A stretch of 64,000 nucleotides of DNA from CALAZP01 sp964410725. Its GTDB lineage: Bacteria; Bacteroidota; Bacteroidia; Chitinophagales; Saprospiraceae. The notes beneath the pieces were generated by a model. It ran no database searches and was not told the origin of the DNA. It saw only the letters and a program-made list of their open reading frames with translations. Positions 51,320 to 58,890 of this stretch are shown one piece after another. How positions within the stretch are numbered: position 1 is the stretch's first letter; each line of letters starts with the position of its first letter. The position numbers and the translations under genes were made by a program. The stretch covers positions 124,001 to 188,000 of the forward strand of contig CAYPID010000002.1 in the NCBI GenBank assembly GCA_964410725.1. Reading direction: 5' to 3'.

Positions 51320-52744
51320 ATGAATCGGCAATTTTCTCTTAATATTGCCCTTTTACTGGGAATTAATGGGCTGATTAAACCGCTGTACTTATTCGGGATA
51401 GATCGAACAATTCAGAACACTCTTCCCGAGGGGGACTATGGTTTGTATTTTACTTTTTTTAACTTATCATTTGTTCTTAGCATCATCAATGACCCAGGAA
51501 TCCAGAATTTTAATACCACCTTTATTGCCGGCAAAAAACACCTCCTTCAAAAAATATTTGCCAGCGCCATACAAGTCAGGATGGTTTCAGGAGTTTTATT
51601 TTTCCTAGCTACTCTTTTAACAGGTTTTTTTTTAGGATACCATTTCGATGCTCTTCTTCTGCTCTTATTCGTTGCTTTTAACCATTTTTTAGCATCACTC
51701 TCCCTTTTTTTTAGATCCAATTTATCAGCCATTGGTTATTTCACCATCGACAGCATACTTTCTGGATTAGATAAATTTCTAATGATTCTATTCCTTGGTC
51801 TCTTTTTAATCAATCCCCGCCTTCAATCTCATCTTAATATTTATTGGTTTGTCGCCCTTCAAGGAAGCGCATTTTTAATCACGCTCCTCATTGCTCTATT
51901 TTTTGTCCTCCGAAATGCCAAGCCGTTCCAATGGCCCCAATGGCGTATTTCTTTTACCCTTCTCAAAAATAGTTTGCCATATGCCTTAGTAGTTTTTTTA
52001 ATGCTCGCCTATACCAGAGTAGATGCCATTATGATTGAAAGGATGTTGCCCTCCGGAAAAATTGAAGCGGGATATTACGCTGCAGGATACCGGTTATTAG
52101 ACGCAGTCAACGCTATTGGATTCCTTTTTGCCTCCCTCCTATTGCCCATGTTTGCCCAAATTCATGCACAAAAAAAATCCTTAACCCCACTTCTGGGATT
52201 GAGCCTTAATCATATTGTCGCTCTTGCTGGCTGGCTTTCAATGGTGCTGATTACTTATAGTACCCCCGTTATCCAAGCGCTTTACCCCTCCATGCCCCCA
52301 AGTGTGCCCATTATTTTAATCTATTTGATGCTTACCTTTATTTGCTTGGCAGTGGGCTATATCTTCGGAACACTCCTGACCGCAACGGGTAATATTCACA
52401 AAATGAATGGTTTATTTGCCCTTGCTGCGCTAATTAATATAGGTCTGAATTGGTATTGGATTCCTTCGGAAAAATCTATAGGGGCCGCTAAAGCCACGCT
52501 ACTGACTCAAATATTCGTATGCCTCGCCTTGATTTTTATGACCAACCATTTATTGCAATTAAAATTCACACTTAAATATTGGTTCAAACCTTTTTTATAC
52601 CTAGCGTGTCTAATTATCATAGGATTCTCGCTGCAATATCTAAAAATATCACTGGTTATTGGAATCCTTTCTAGTTCATTGGTTGCCTTAGTAATATCCC
52701 TTACAATTGGTCTAATCCAACCCTTCAAATGGTTCAATAATTAG
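51320..52744 (+). CDS. Polysaccharide flippase (Wzx/MVF-like, MATE-fold)
   Basis: The 474-residue protein consists almost entirely of membrane helices, about 12 to 14, with the typical short N-terminal region (GINGLIKPLYLFGIDRTIQN) and the central RVDAIMIERMLPSGKIEAGY and GYRLLDAVNAIGFLFASLLL segments of the Wzx/polysaccharide biosynthesis family. It probably flips lipid-linked glycan units across the inner membrane. The gene is followed by Wzz-like and ligase genes, which supports this role. Confidence 0.9.
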   Translation: MNRQFSLNIALLLGINGLIKPLYLFGIDRTIQNTLPEGDYGLYFTFFNLSFVLSIINDPGIQNFNTTFIAGKKHLLQKIFASAIQVRMVSGVLFFLATLLTGFFLGYHFDALLLLLFVAFNHFLASLSLFFRSNLSAIGYFTIDSILSGLDKFLMILFLGLFLINPRLQSHLNIYWFVALQGSAFLITLLIALFFVLRNAKPFQWPQWRISFTLLKNSLPYALVVFLMLAYTRVDAIMIERMLPSGKIEAGYYAAGYRLLDAVNAIGFLFASLLLPMFAQIHAQKKSLTPLLGLSLNHIVALAGWLSMVLITYSTPVIQALYPSMPPSVPIILIYLMLTFICLAVGYIFGTLLTATGNIHKMNGLFALAALINIGLNWYWIPSEKSIGAAKATLLTQIFVCLALIFMTNHLLQLKFTLKYWFKPFLYLACLIIIGFSLQYLKISLVIGILSSSLVALVISLTIGLIQPFKWFNN

Positions 52745-52752
52745 TACTTTTG
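52745..52752 (+). promoter_or_regulatory. Putative -7 element of the Wzz-like gene (TACTTTTG)
   Basis: TACTTTTG fits TAnnTTTG and overlaps the end of the flippase gene region, 17 bases before the Wzz-like ATG, so the chain-length/ligase pair may have its own promoter. Confidence 0.45.
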
Positions 52753-52768
52753 ATACAAAAATTGGTGA

Positions 52769-53860
52769 ATGGAAAAGGAAGATAACCTTGTTTACGCACT
52801 TAAAATTTTAATCCAGCATAAGAATCTTATTGTAGGATTTTCCTTTGCAATTGGGGTTACAGTCGCTGTATCCTCTTTGCTTTTACCCAACTATTACCAA
52901 GCCAATACCACGTTTTTAGCCGCTAGTCCAGATCAAGCCATCCCCGATCTAGCCTTAGGTATGGGCAAAAGAGAAGCTCAAATATACGGTGGTCAAGGAG
53001 ACATTAATAGAATTCTAACCGTTGGACAATCCGGTGAGTTAGAGGACTATTTAATAGCGCATTTCAATCTTATGGAACACTATGAAATTGACCCCAATCA
53101 CAAAAAAGCCCCATATAAAGTAAAAGAAGAACTACGAGACCACCTCAAAATAACCAAAACGGACAAAGACGCCATTCAAATTACGGTTGAAGACAAGGAT
53201 CCAGAATGGGCAGCTCATATCGCTAACTCCACTCGAGAAAAAATTGATGAAATCAGCCAAGATATTCTAAAAGCTTCTCAAAAAAATTTATTGGCTAATT
53301 ACAATCGTAAAATTTTAGAAAAGGAAAACCTCCTCAAAACACTAACCGATAGTTTATTCTTGCTAAGGGGTGAATATCAAATTTTTAATGGCAGTGCTCA
53401 AACAGAAAGCCTTACTACCCGATTAATTGACGCTAATGCTGATTTATCCAATTATCAAGCTTCTTTTCAATATTTAGCTAACAGATCTGATATTCCGCGA
53501 GATACTTTAACCTTCATTGAAGCCAAAATAAAAGGACTCACCGCTGAAACTCAAAACCTTACCAAACGCCTCTCTAAAATGAATGAGGGCCTATCTGCTG
53601 TTAAAACTTTGGAGGATAATTTTAATAACATTGCCATTAGCTTAAATTATGAAAAAGAAAGCCGCAATCGTTTATTCACTTTTATTGAAGCCCAAACCCC
53701 TGCTTTAATATTAATTGAAGCGGCACAAATACCCCTTGTCAAATCAAGACCCAAAAGGAGTTTATTGGTTATTGGGGCAATTCTGGTGGCCTTTCTCCTC
53801 TCTACTCTAGGAGTTTTATTTATCGAATCGACTAAACAATATCATTTTGGTCGCCGATAA
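52769..53860 (+). CDS. Wzz-like polysaccharide chain-length/export protein
   Basis: The 363-residue protein has two membrane helices, near 18-38 (LIVGFSFAIGVTVAVSSLLL) and near 332-352 (LLVIGAILVAFLLSTLGVLF), framing an extracytoplasmic domain with a long coiled coil (about 170-300). The segment before the second helix reads AAQIPLVKSRPKRS, matching the proline-containing motif of Wzz/GNVR proteins. It lacks a fused cytoplasmic kinase. It should set chain length or support export of the glycan. It overlaps the downstream gene by 14 bases. Confidence 0.9.
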   Translation: MEKEDNLVYALKILIQHKNLIVGFSFAIGVTVAVSSLLLPNYYQANTTFLAASPDQAIPDLALGMGKREAQIYGGQGDINRILTVGQSGELEDYLIAHFNLMEHYEIDPNHKKAPYKVKEELRDHLKITKTDKDAIQITVEDKDPEWAAHIANSTREKIDEISQDILKASQKNLLANYNRKILEKENLLKTLTDSLFLLRGEYQIFNGSAQTESLTTRLIDANADLSNYQASFQYLANRSDIPRDTLTFIEAKIKGLTAETQNLTKRLSKMNEGLSAVKTLEDNFNNIAISLNYEKESRNRLFTFIEAQTPALILIEAAQIPLVKSRPKRSLLVIGAILVAFLLSTLGVLFIESTKQYHFGRR

Positions 53861-55262
53861 ACTTCACCTTTATTTGGGAATTGTAGCGCTGGCCATACTT
53901 TTATCCATTTGGACTTCCATCTGGTATTTTCTTCTAATTCCCTTTTCCCTCCTTATAGTAGGGGTTGCCATCACTCATCCAAAGGTGCTTTTCTATCTGC
54001 TATTATTAAGCCTTCCCATTTCAACAGAAATTTACTTTCCTAATGGCCTAGGTACAGATCTCCCCTCAGAGCCTTTAATGATAGGACTTTGTATAATTGC
54101 CATTCCTCTGTTTGTCACCCAGCCCAAATTGCTGAGTAAATCTTTTTGGTTACACCCCATCACCCTAATTTTAGGTGCCCACATCGGATGGATTTTAGTG
54201 ACTACGCTATTTTCAGCTAACCCAGTAGTCTCCCTTAAATACTTTTTGGCCAAAAGCTGGTATGTTATGGTCTTTTACTTTTTAACGCCTGTGTTTCTTA
54301 ATTCCAAACAAGATTTTCTTAAAGCCATACCCTGGGTCATTTGGCCTTTAGCATTGACGGTAATCATTACTTTAATTAGGCATTATCAATTTAATTTTTC
54401 ATTCAGCGAAGTTCATAAGGTGTTTCACCCTTATCAACGAAATCATGTTAATTATGGCGCCATGCTGGCCCTCAGCCTTCCCTACATTATCTTAACCTGG
54501 CAAAGCCTTAAGGGCTTACATAAAATAGTTTTCTTTATGCTGGGCATTCTCTTTTTAATCGGCATCTATTTTTCATATACCAGAGCGGCATACGTTACAG
54601 CTCTGCTTATTCCTTTCCTCTATCTGATTCTTATCAAAAACATCATGAAACCCCTTGTGATTATTGCAGGTTTAGGAGTTTTTCTCACCTTTTCTTTTCT
54701 AATTTCCGAAAATAAATATTTAGAATTTGCCCCCAACTACGAAACCACCATTTCACATTATAATTTCGAGAACCTCTTGGAAGCTACCTACAAAGGACAG
54801 GACATCTCCACCATGGAACGTTTTTACAGATGGATTGCTGGAATTAAAATGGGCTGGGAAAAAGCCATTACTGGATTCGGCCCTGGTAATTTTGTCAATT
54901 TTTACAAAAGTTATACCGTCACCTCTTTTAGCACTTATGTGAGTGATAACAAAGAGGGATCTGGAATACACAGTTATTTTCTAATGGTTTTAGCCGAACA
55001 GGGCATTCCAGGGTTGCTTATTTTTTTAACCCTGCTATTCGTTACACTCTTTTACAGTCAAAATTTAATCAATCAATTAAAAGGACAACCAGAAAGAAAT
55101 CTAATTTTGGCCCTCGTTTCCTCTCTTTTGATAATTATTGCTTTTCTGACCATTAACGATCTGGTGGAAACGGATAAAGTGGGTCCATTTTTCTTCATCA
55201 GTTTATCCCTGATTGCATCTTTTTCCGCAAGGGAATCCTCCAAAGCAACCATTGGGTCGTGA
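53847..55262 (+). CDS. O-antigen ligase/polymerase family membrane protein (Wzy_C)
   Basis: The 471-residue protein has about 11 membrane helices and a large extracytoplasmic loop, with the WaaL/Wzy signature blocks RNHVNYGAMLALSLPYIILT, ISTMERFYRWIAGIKMGWEK, TGFGPGNFVNFYKSY and GSGIHSYFLMVLAEQGIPGL. Such proteins join glycan chains to each other or to a lipid carrier outside the inner membrane. The frame opens at a TTG (53847) overlapping the Wzz-like gene; no ATG is available until well inside the first helices. Its 3' end overlaps the convergent WecA-like gene by 65 bases. Confidence 0.9.
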   Translation: MVADKLHLYLGIVALAILLSIWTSIWYFLLIPFSLLIVGVAITHPKVLFYLLLLSLPISTEIYFPNGLGTDLPSEPLMIGLCIIAIPLFVTQPKLLSKSFWLHPITLILGAHIGWILVTTLFSANPVVSLKYFLAKSWYVMVFYFLTPVFLNSKQDFLKAIPWVIWPLALTVIITLIRHYQFNFSFSEVHKVFHPYQRNHVNYGAMLALSLPYIILTWQSLKGLHKIVFFMLGILFLIGIYFSYTRAAYVTALLIPFLYLILIKNIMKPLVIIAGLGVFLTFSFLISENKYLEFAPNYETTISHYNFENLLEATYKGQDISTMERFYRWIAGIKMGWEKAITGFGPGNFVNFYKSYTVTSFSTYVSDNKEGSGIHSYFLMVLAEQGIPGLLIFLTLLFVTLFYSQNLINQLKGQPERNLILALVSSLLIIIAFLTINDLVETDKVGPFFFISLSLIASFSARESSKATIGS

Positions 55263-56220
55263 ACAGCCACAATATTATAGCTGAAAGGATTAGGGCCTGA
55301 TTCGACAAAATCTTATGAGCCAACAAAAAATAAACAAAAGTGCCAGCGCTCATTCCAGTTAATAATAAGACGACCATCTTCGACGATTTCAGCCTTAATG
55401 AAAACTCGTAATGGAGGTGGCTTTTATCGCCATTTAAAGGCGATTTTTTGTTAATTATTCTTTTGCAAATAACTCTAATGGCATCAAATACTGGAAAAAA
55501 GACCAGTCCCAATATTAACAAATAAGGATTACTCACCTTAAATGAGTGATTAATTTCCAATAACTCATTTAATTGGACCATTCTGGAGAACAACAAACAA
55601 ATCAATAATGCGGAAATTAATATCCCAGAATCTCCTAGATAAATTTTTGCTCGACCCCAATTGAAAGGCAGAAAACCCAAAATCGAACCCGATAGAACCA
55701 TTGCTATAGAAGCATAAAAATTATCTCCTGCATTAAATAACCACCATCCACAAATGCTGGAAATAGCCACCACAAAAACACTAGCTAATCCATCAATTCC
55801 GTCAATAAAATTAAATGCGTTTACCAAAAATAAATAAAGGAAAACTGCAACAAAAACCTCGACAATTAAAGCCAATCTCCCCCAATCCTCGTATTCTATA
55901 ACAACCCATCGATACCCCCCAACAAATATCAGGTAGGTAAACAAACAAAATTCAAATAGCAATCTCCATTTCGCGGAAATAGGACGCAAATCATCCAATA
56001 AAGCTGCCACAAATAAAAGGGCTACTACAGAAAAAATAAGCGCTGTGTTTTCACTGCCCGATATTGGAGACATAAAAAATACGGCAAGCGTTCCAAATAT
56101 AGCCATACCTCCCATAGGAGGAATACCTTTTTGTTGACCCATTGCTCGAATGATAATAGGGAGGAGAACGAAAGATATCCCAAATGATGCAATACCTAAA
56201 AAAGCAAAACTCCAAGGCAT
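55198..56220 (-). CDS. WecA/TagO-like polyprenyl-phosphate sugar-1-phosphate transferase (GT4)
   Basis: The 340-residue membrane enzyme starts glycan synthesis on undecaprenyl phosphate. About ten helices surround the catalytic motifs LDDLRPISAKWRLLFE, NAFNFIDGIDGLASV and GRAKIYLGDSGILI, where the Asp residues bind magnesium and the nucleotide sugar. The His-containing loop (KSPLNGDKSHLHYEF) is also present. Sugar specificity is probably GlcNAc-1-P or a relative. It is read toward the ligase gene and overlaps its end by 65 bases. It lies three bases after the M3 peptidase gene. Confidence 0.93.
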   Translation of the reverse strand: MPWSFAFLGIASFGISFVLLPIIIRAMGQQKGIPPMGGMAIFGTLAVFFMSPISGSENTALIFSVVALLFVAALLDDLRPISAKWRLLFEFCLFTYLIFVGGYRWVVIEYEDWGRLALIVEVFVAVFLYLFLVNAFNFIDGIDGLASVFVVAISSICGWWLFNAGDNFYASIAMVLSGSILGFLPFNWGRAKIYLGDSGILISALLICLLFSRMVQLNELLEINHSFKVSNPYLLILGLVFFPVFDAIRVICKRIINKKSPLNGDKSHLHYEFSLRLKSSKMVVLLLTGMSAGTFVYFLLAHKILSNQALILSAIILWLFTTQWLLWRIPLRKKMQSGIN

Positions 56221-56223
56221 TTT

Positions 56224-57930
56224 TTAATGATTAGTAAACAAATCTTGTTCTTTAGCTGTCAGCCATTCTCGTAAATAATCAACGACATTATCGAAAGCAC
56301 TTTGTTCAAATGGAGAATCCAGACCTGCTTTCTTTACTATTCCCAAAAAAGACTCACTTCCTCCTATAGAACAAATGTCAACATAATTTTTCCAAGCTTT
56401 CTCGTGGTCCTCAGCATTCATCCTCCAAAATTGAAAAGCACAAATCTGTGCTAAAGCATAGTCAATATAATAGAATGGGACGGAAAATAAATGCGTTTGC
56501 CTAATCCAAAAAGTTCCCTTTTCAAGGAAAGATTGTTCACCGTACTTGCGATGTGGCAAATATTTTTGTTCGATTTCGCGCCAAGCTGCATATCGATCAC
56601 TTTGGGTACAATCAGGGTGTAAATAAACAAAATGCTGGAATTCGTCTATCGCAGCTCCATACGGTAAAAATTTAATTGCATTAGCAATATGCCCAAACTG
56701 ATATTGCGCCGCCTTTTCTCCAAAAAACAAGGGCATCCAAGGCATAGTGAAAAGCTCCATACTCATAGAGTGAATTTCACAGGCTTCATAGGTTGGCCAA
56801 ATATATTCACTAATTAAAGCATCACCACTTTTGTACACTTGAAAAGCATGCCCTGCCTCATGGGTCAGGACATCCATATCCCCGCTGGTTCCGTTAAAAT
56901 TCGAAAAAATAAAAGGCACCTTTTGATTCTCAATAAAAGTACAATAACCTCCTGTTGCCTTACCTGGACGGCTTTTCAAATCCATCAACCCTTGATTCTT
57001 CATCATTTGAAAAAATGAATGAGTCTCTGGTGAAAGTTCTGCATACATTTTTTCAGCTTGCTCTACAATCCAGTCCTCTTCCCCAAGTGGAGAAGGATTT
57101 CCATCTTCAAATTGAAATCCTTCATCATAAAATTGCAGGGATTCTAGTCCTAATCGCTGTCTTTGTTTTTCATATATCTCCGTTGCTAAAGGAACTATTT
57201 TTACCCTAATGAACTCCCTGAATCGTTGAACATCACCTGCGTCATAATCCGATCTTAACATTCTTTGATATCCCAATTCTACAAAATTATTAAACCCTAA
57301 TTTCTGAGCAGTCCTATGCCTTACTTTTACCAATTGGTCAAAAATTGAGGCCACCTTTTCCTCTTGCTGTTCAAAAAAATTCCATTTAGCAAAGGCTGCA
57401 TCTCTTCGCTCCTTTCGGTCTTTACTTACCTCGTACTTCTGAATAGTAGATAAATTCAGTTTTTCACCTTTGAATAATATTTCAGCAGATGCTTGTACTT
57501 TGACATATTCGGATACCAATTTATTTTCTTCTTGCATCTCCGGGACAATTGAGGTATCAAAAGTTTTGATGGCAGAAGCAGCAATTGCCATTAATTGAGA
57601 GCCAAAATATTTTTCTATTTCCTTCTTATGCAAAGAAGTTAGAAGGTTCTGATAAAAAGTATGATCTAGATTTGCTAGACTCGGTCCAACAAAATCAAAG
57701 TGCTGGTGCTCTTCCTCATAAAAAGCATCCTTGGTATCAATGGTATGCCTTATATGACTGATGGTTCGCATCGAGCCATATTGTTTGCGATGCTCATTAA
57801 TTTTCAAAATGATGTTAATCTGCTCTTCACCAGTGTCCGCCGATTCAAATGCAGTTAATAATTCTTGATATTTCGCTGTATAATCATCACTATCCGGTCT
57901 TTGATATGGGAAATCTTTAAAGTTATTCAT
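56224..57930 (-). CDS. M3 family oligoendopeptidase (PepF-like)
   Basis: The cytosolic zinc peptidase of 568 residues has the catalytic LTHEAGHAFQVYKSG (HExxH) followed by the downstream Glu in YEACEIHSMSMELFT, and ends with WLTAKEQDLFTNH. The protein cuts short peptides. A longer start (TTG at 57951) falls on top of a TATTTTTG promoter box (57956-57949), so ATG at 57930 is preferred. It is co-directional with the WecA-like gene three bases downstream, and divergent from uppS. Confidence 0.93.
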   Translation of the reverse strand: MNNFKDFPYQRPDSDDYTAKYQELLTAFESADTGEEQINIILKINEHRKQYGSMRTISHIRHTIDTKDAFYEEEHQHFDFVGPSLANLDHTFYQNLLTSLHKKEIEKYFGSQLMAIAASAIKTFDTSIVPEMQEENKLVSEYVKVQASAEILFKGEKLNLSTIQKYEVSKDRKERRDAAFAKWNFFEQQEEKVASIFDQLVKVRHRTAQKLGFNNFVELGYQRMLRSDYDAGDVQRFREFIRVKIVPLATEIYEKQRQRLGLESLQFYDEGFQFEDGNPSPLGEEDWIVEQAEKMYAELSPETHSFFQMMKNQGLMDLKSRPGKATGGYCTFIENQKVPFIFSNFNGTSGDMDVLTHEAGHAFQVYKSGDALISEYIWPTYEACEIHSMSMELFTMPWMPLFFGEKAAQYQFGHIANAIKFLPYGAAIDEFQHFVYLHPDCTQSDRYAAWREIEQKYLPHRKYGEQSFLEKGTFWIRQTHLFSVPFYYIDYALAQICAFQFWRMNAEDHEKAWKNYVDICSIGGSESFLGIVKKAGLDSPFEQSAFDNVVDYLREWLTAKEQDLFTNH

Positions 57931-57948
57931 CTGTAATATTTGTTGCTC

Positions 57949-57956
57949 CAAAAATA
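57949..57956 (-). promoter_or_regulatory. Putative -7 element of the M3 peptidase gene (TATTTTTG)
   Basis: On the minus strand TATTTTTG (57956 to 57949) fits TAnnTTTG and lies 18 bases before the ATG at 57930. It fixes the start downstream of the TTG of the longest ORF. Confidence 0.5.
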
Positions 57957-58004
57957 CTATGGTTTAAATTGTCAGTCAATGTCGGGCAAAACCATTAGTT
58001 TTCT

Positions 58005-58012
58005 TAATTTTG
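58005..58012 (+). promoter_or_regulatory. Putative -7 element of uppS-bamA (TAATTTTG)
   Basis: TAATTTTG fits TAnnTTTG and lies 74 bases before the uppS ATG, giving a leader of about 70 bases, longer than most in this window. Confidence 0.4.
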
Positions 58013-58086
58013 TTGGAATTTTTGAAAAATCATTCTGCCGAATCAACTAAGCCTGCTTCGGTACAATAAATTCACCAGATGTGATT

Positions 58087-58836
58087 ATGAATCAGGAGTT
58101 GAAATCAAAAATTGATTTTACCAATTTACCACGGCACATAGCTGTGATAATGGACGGCAATGGTAGGTGGGCCAAGTCACAAGGAAAACCTCGAGTTTTT
58201 GGGCATAAAAACGGCGTTAAAGCAGTTCGAGATACTACCGAAGCTGCTGCAGAACTGGGAATTGAATATCTTACACTATATGCCTTTTCAACGGAAAACT
58301 GGTCAAGGCCAAAATTAGAAGTCAATGCCTTAATGGCCCTGCTCGTAGAAACACTGCATAACGAAATTAAGACGCTCAATAAAAACAACATAAAGCTTAA
58401 AACCATCGGCGCAATCGAAAATATGCCAGAAAAGACTTATAAGGCACTTTTAGACGGGATAGAATCTACTTCTGGTAATACAGGAATGACCCTCACATTA
58501 GCCCTGAATTATAGTGCACGTTGGGAAATAACCAAAGCGCTTCAATCCATCGTCCAAAAAGTCCAAAATGGCCAACTTTTTCCCTCGGATTTATCAGAAG
58601 AATTAATCAATAATACCTTAGAAACCCAAAACCTCCCTGACCCCGAACTACTCATCAGGACCAGTGGTGAATTCAGAGTTAGCAATTTCATGTTGTGGCA
58701 ATTAGCATACACTGAATTGTATTTTTCTCCTGTATTTTGGCCTGATTTTGGAAAAGCAGACCTTTGTAACGCCATAATTGATTTTCAAAAAAGAGAACGT
58801 CGATTTGGAAAAATAAGTGAACAAATACCCTCCTAA
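58087..58836 (+). CDS. uppS: Undecaprenyl diphosphate synthase
   Basis: UppS builds the C55 lipid carrier for cell wall and glycan synthesis. From ATG 58087 the protein has 249 residues and shows HIAVIMDGNGRWAKSQGKPR with the catalytic Asp, GVKAVRDTTEAAAELGIEYL, YAFSTENWSRP, LALNYSARWEI and the C-terminal LLIRTSGEFRVSNFMLWQLA with YTELYF. A GTG two codons earlier (58081) is also open. It precedes bamA, as in other Bacteroidota, and its lipid product feeds the penicillin-binding protein and WecA-like enzyme elsewhere in the window. Confidence 0.97.
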   Translation: MNQELKSKIDFTNLPRHIAVIMDGNGRWAKSQGKPRVFGHKNGVKAVRDTTEAAAELGIEYLTLYAFSTENWSRPKLEVNALMALLVETLHNEIKTLNKNNIKLKTIGAIENMPEKTYKALLDGIESTSGNTGMTLTLALNYSARWEITKALQSIVQKVQNGQLFPSDLSEELINNTLETQNLPDPELLIRTSGEFRVSNFMLWQLAYTELYFSPVFWPDFGKADLCNAIIDFQKRERRFGKISEQIPS

Positions 58837-58890
58837 ATAAACTTATTGGTAATCTACCAACGTTCATTAGAAGAGTTAAAAAAAATAATA

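Noticed and set aside
58846..58890. Upstream TTG start of bamA
   Set aside because: The signal peptide fits from ATG 58891; the extra 15 residues are charged.
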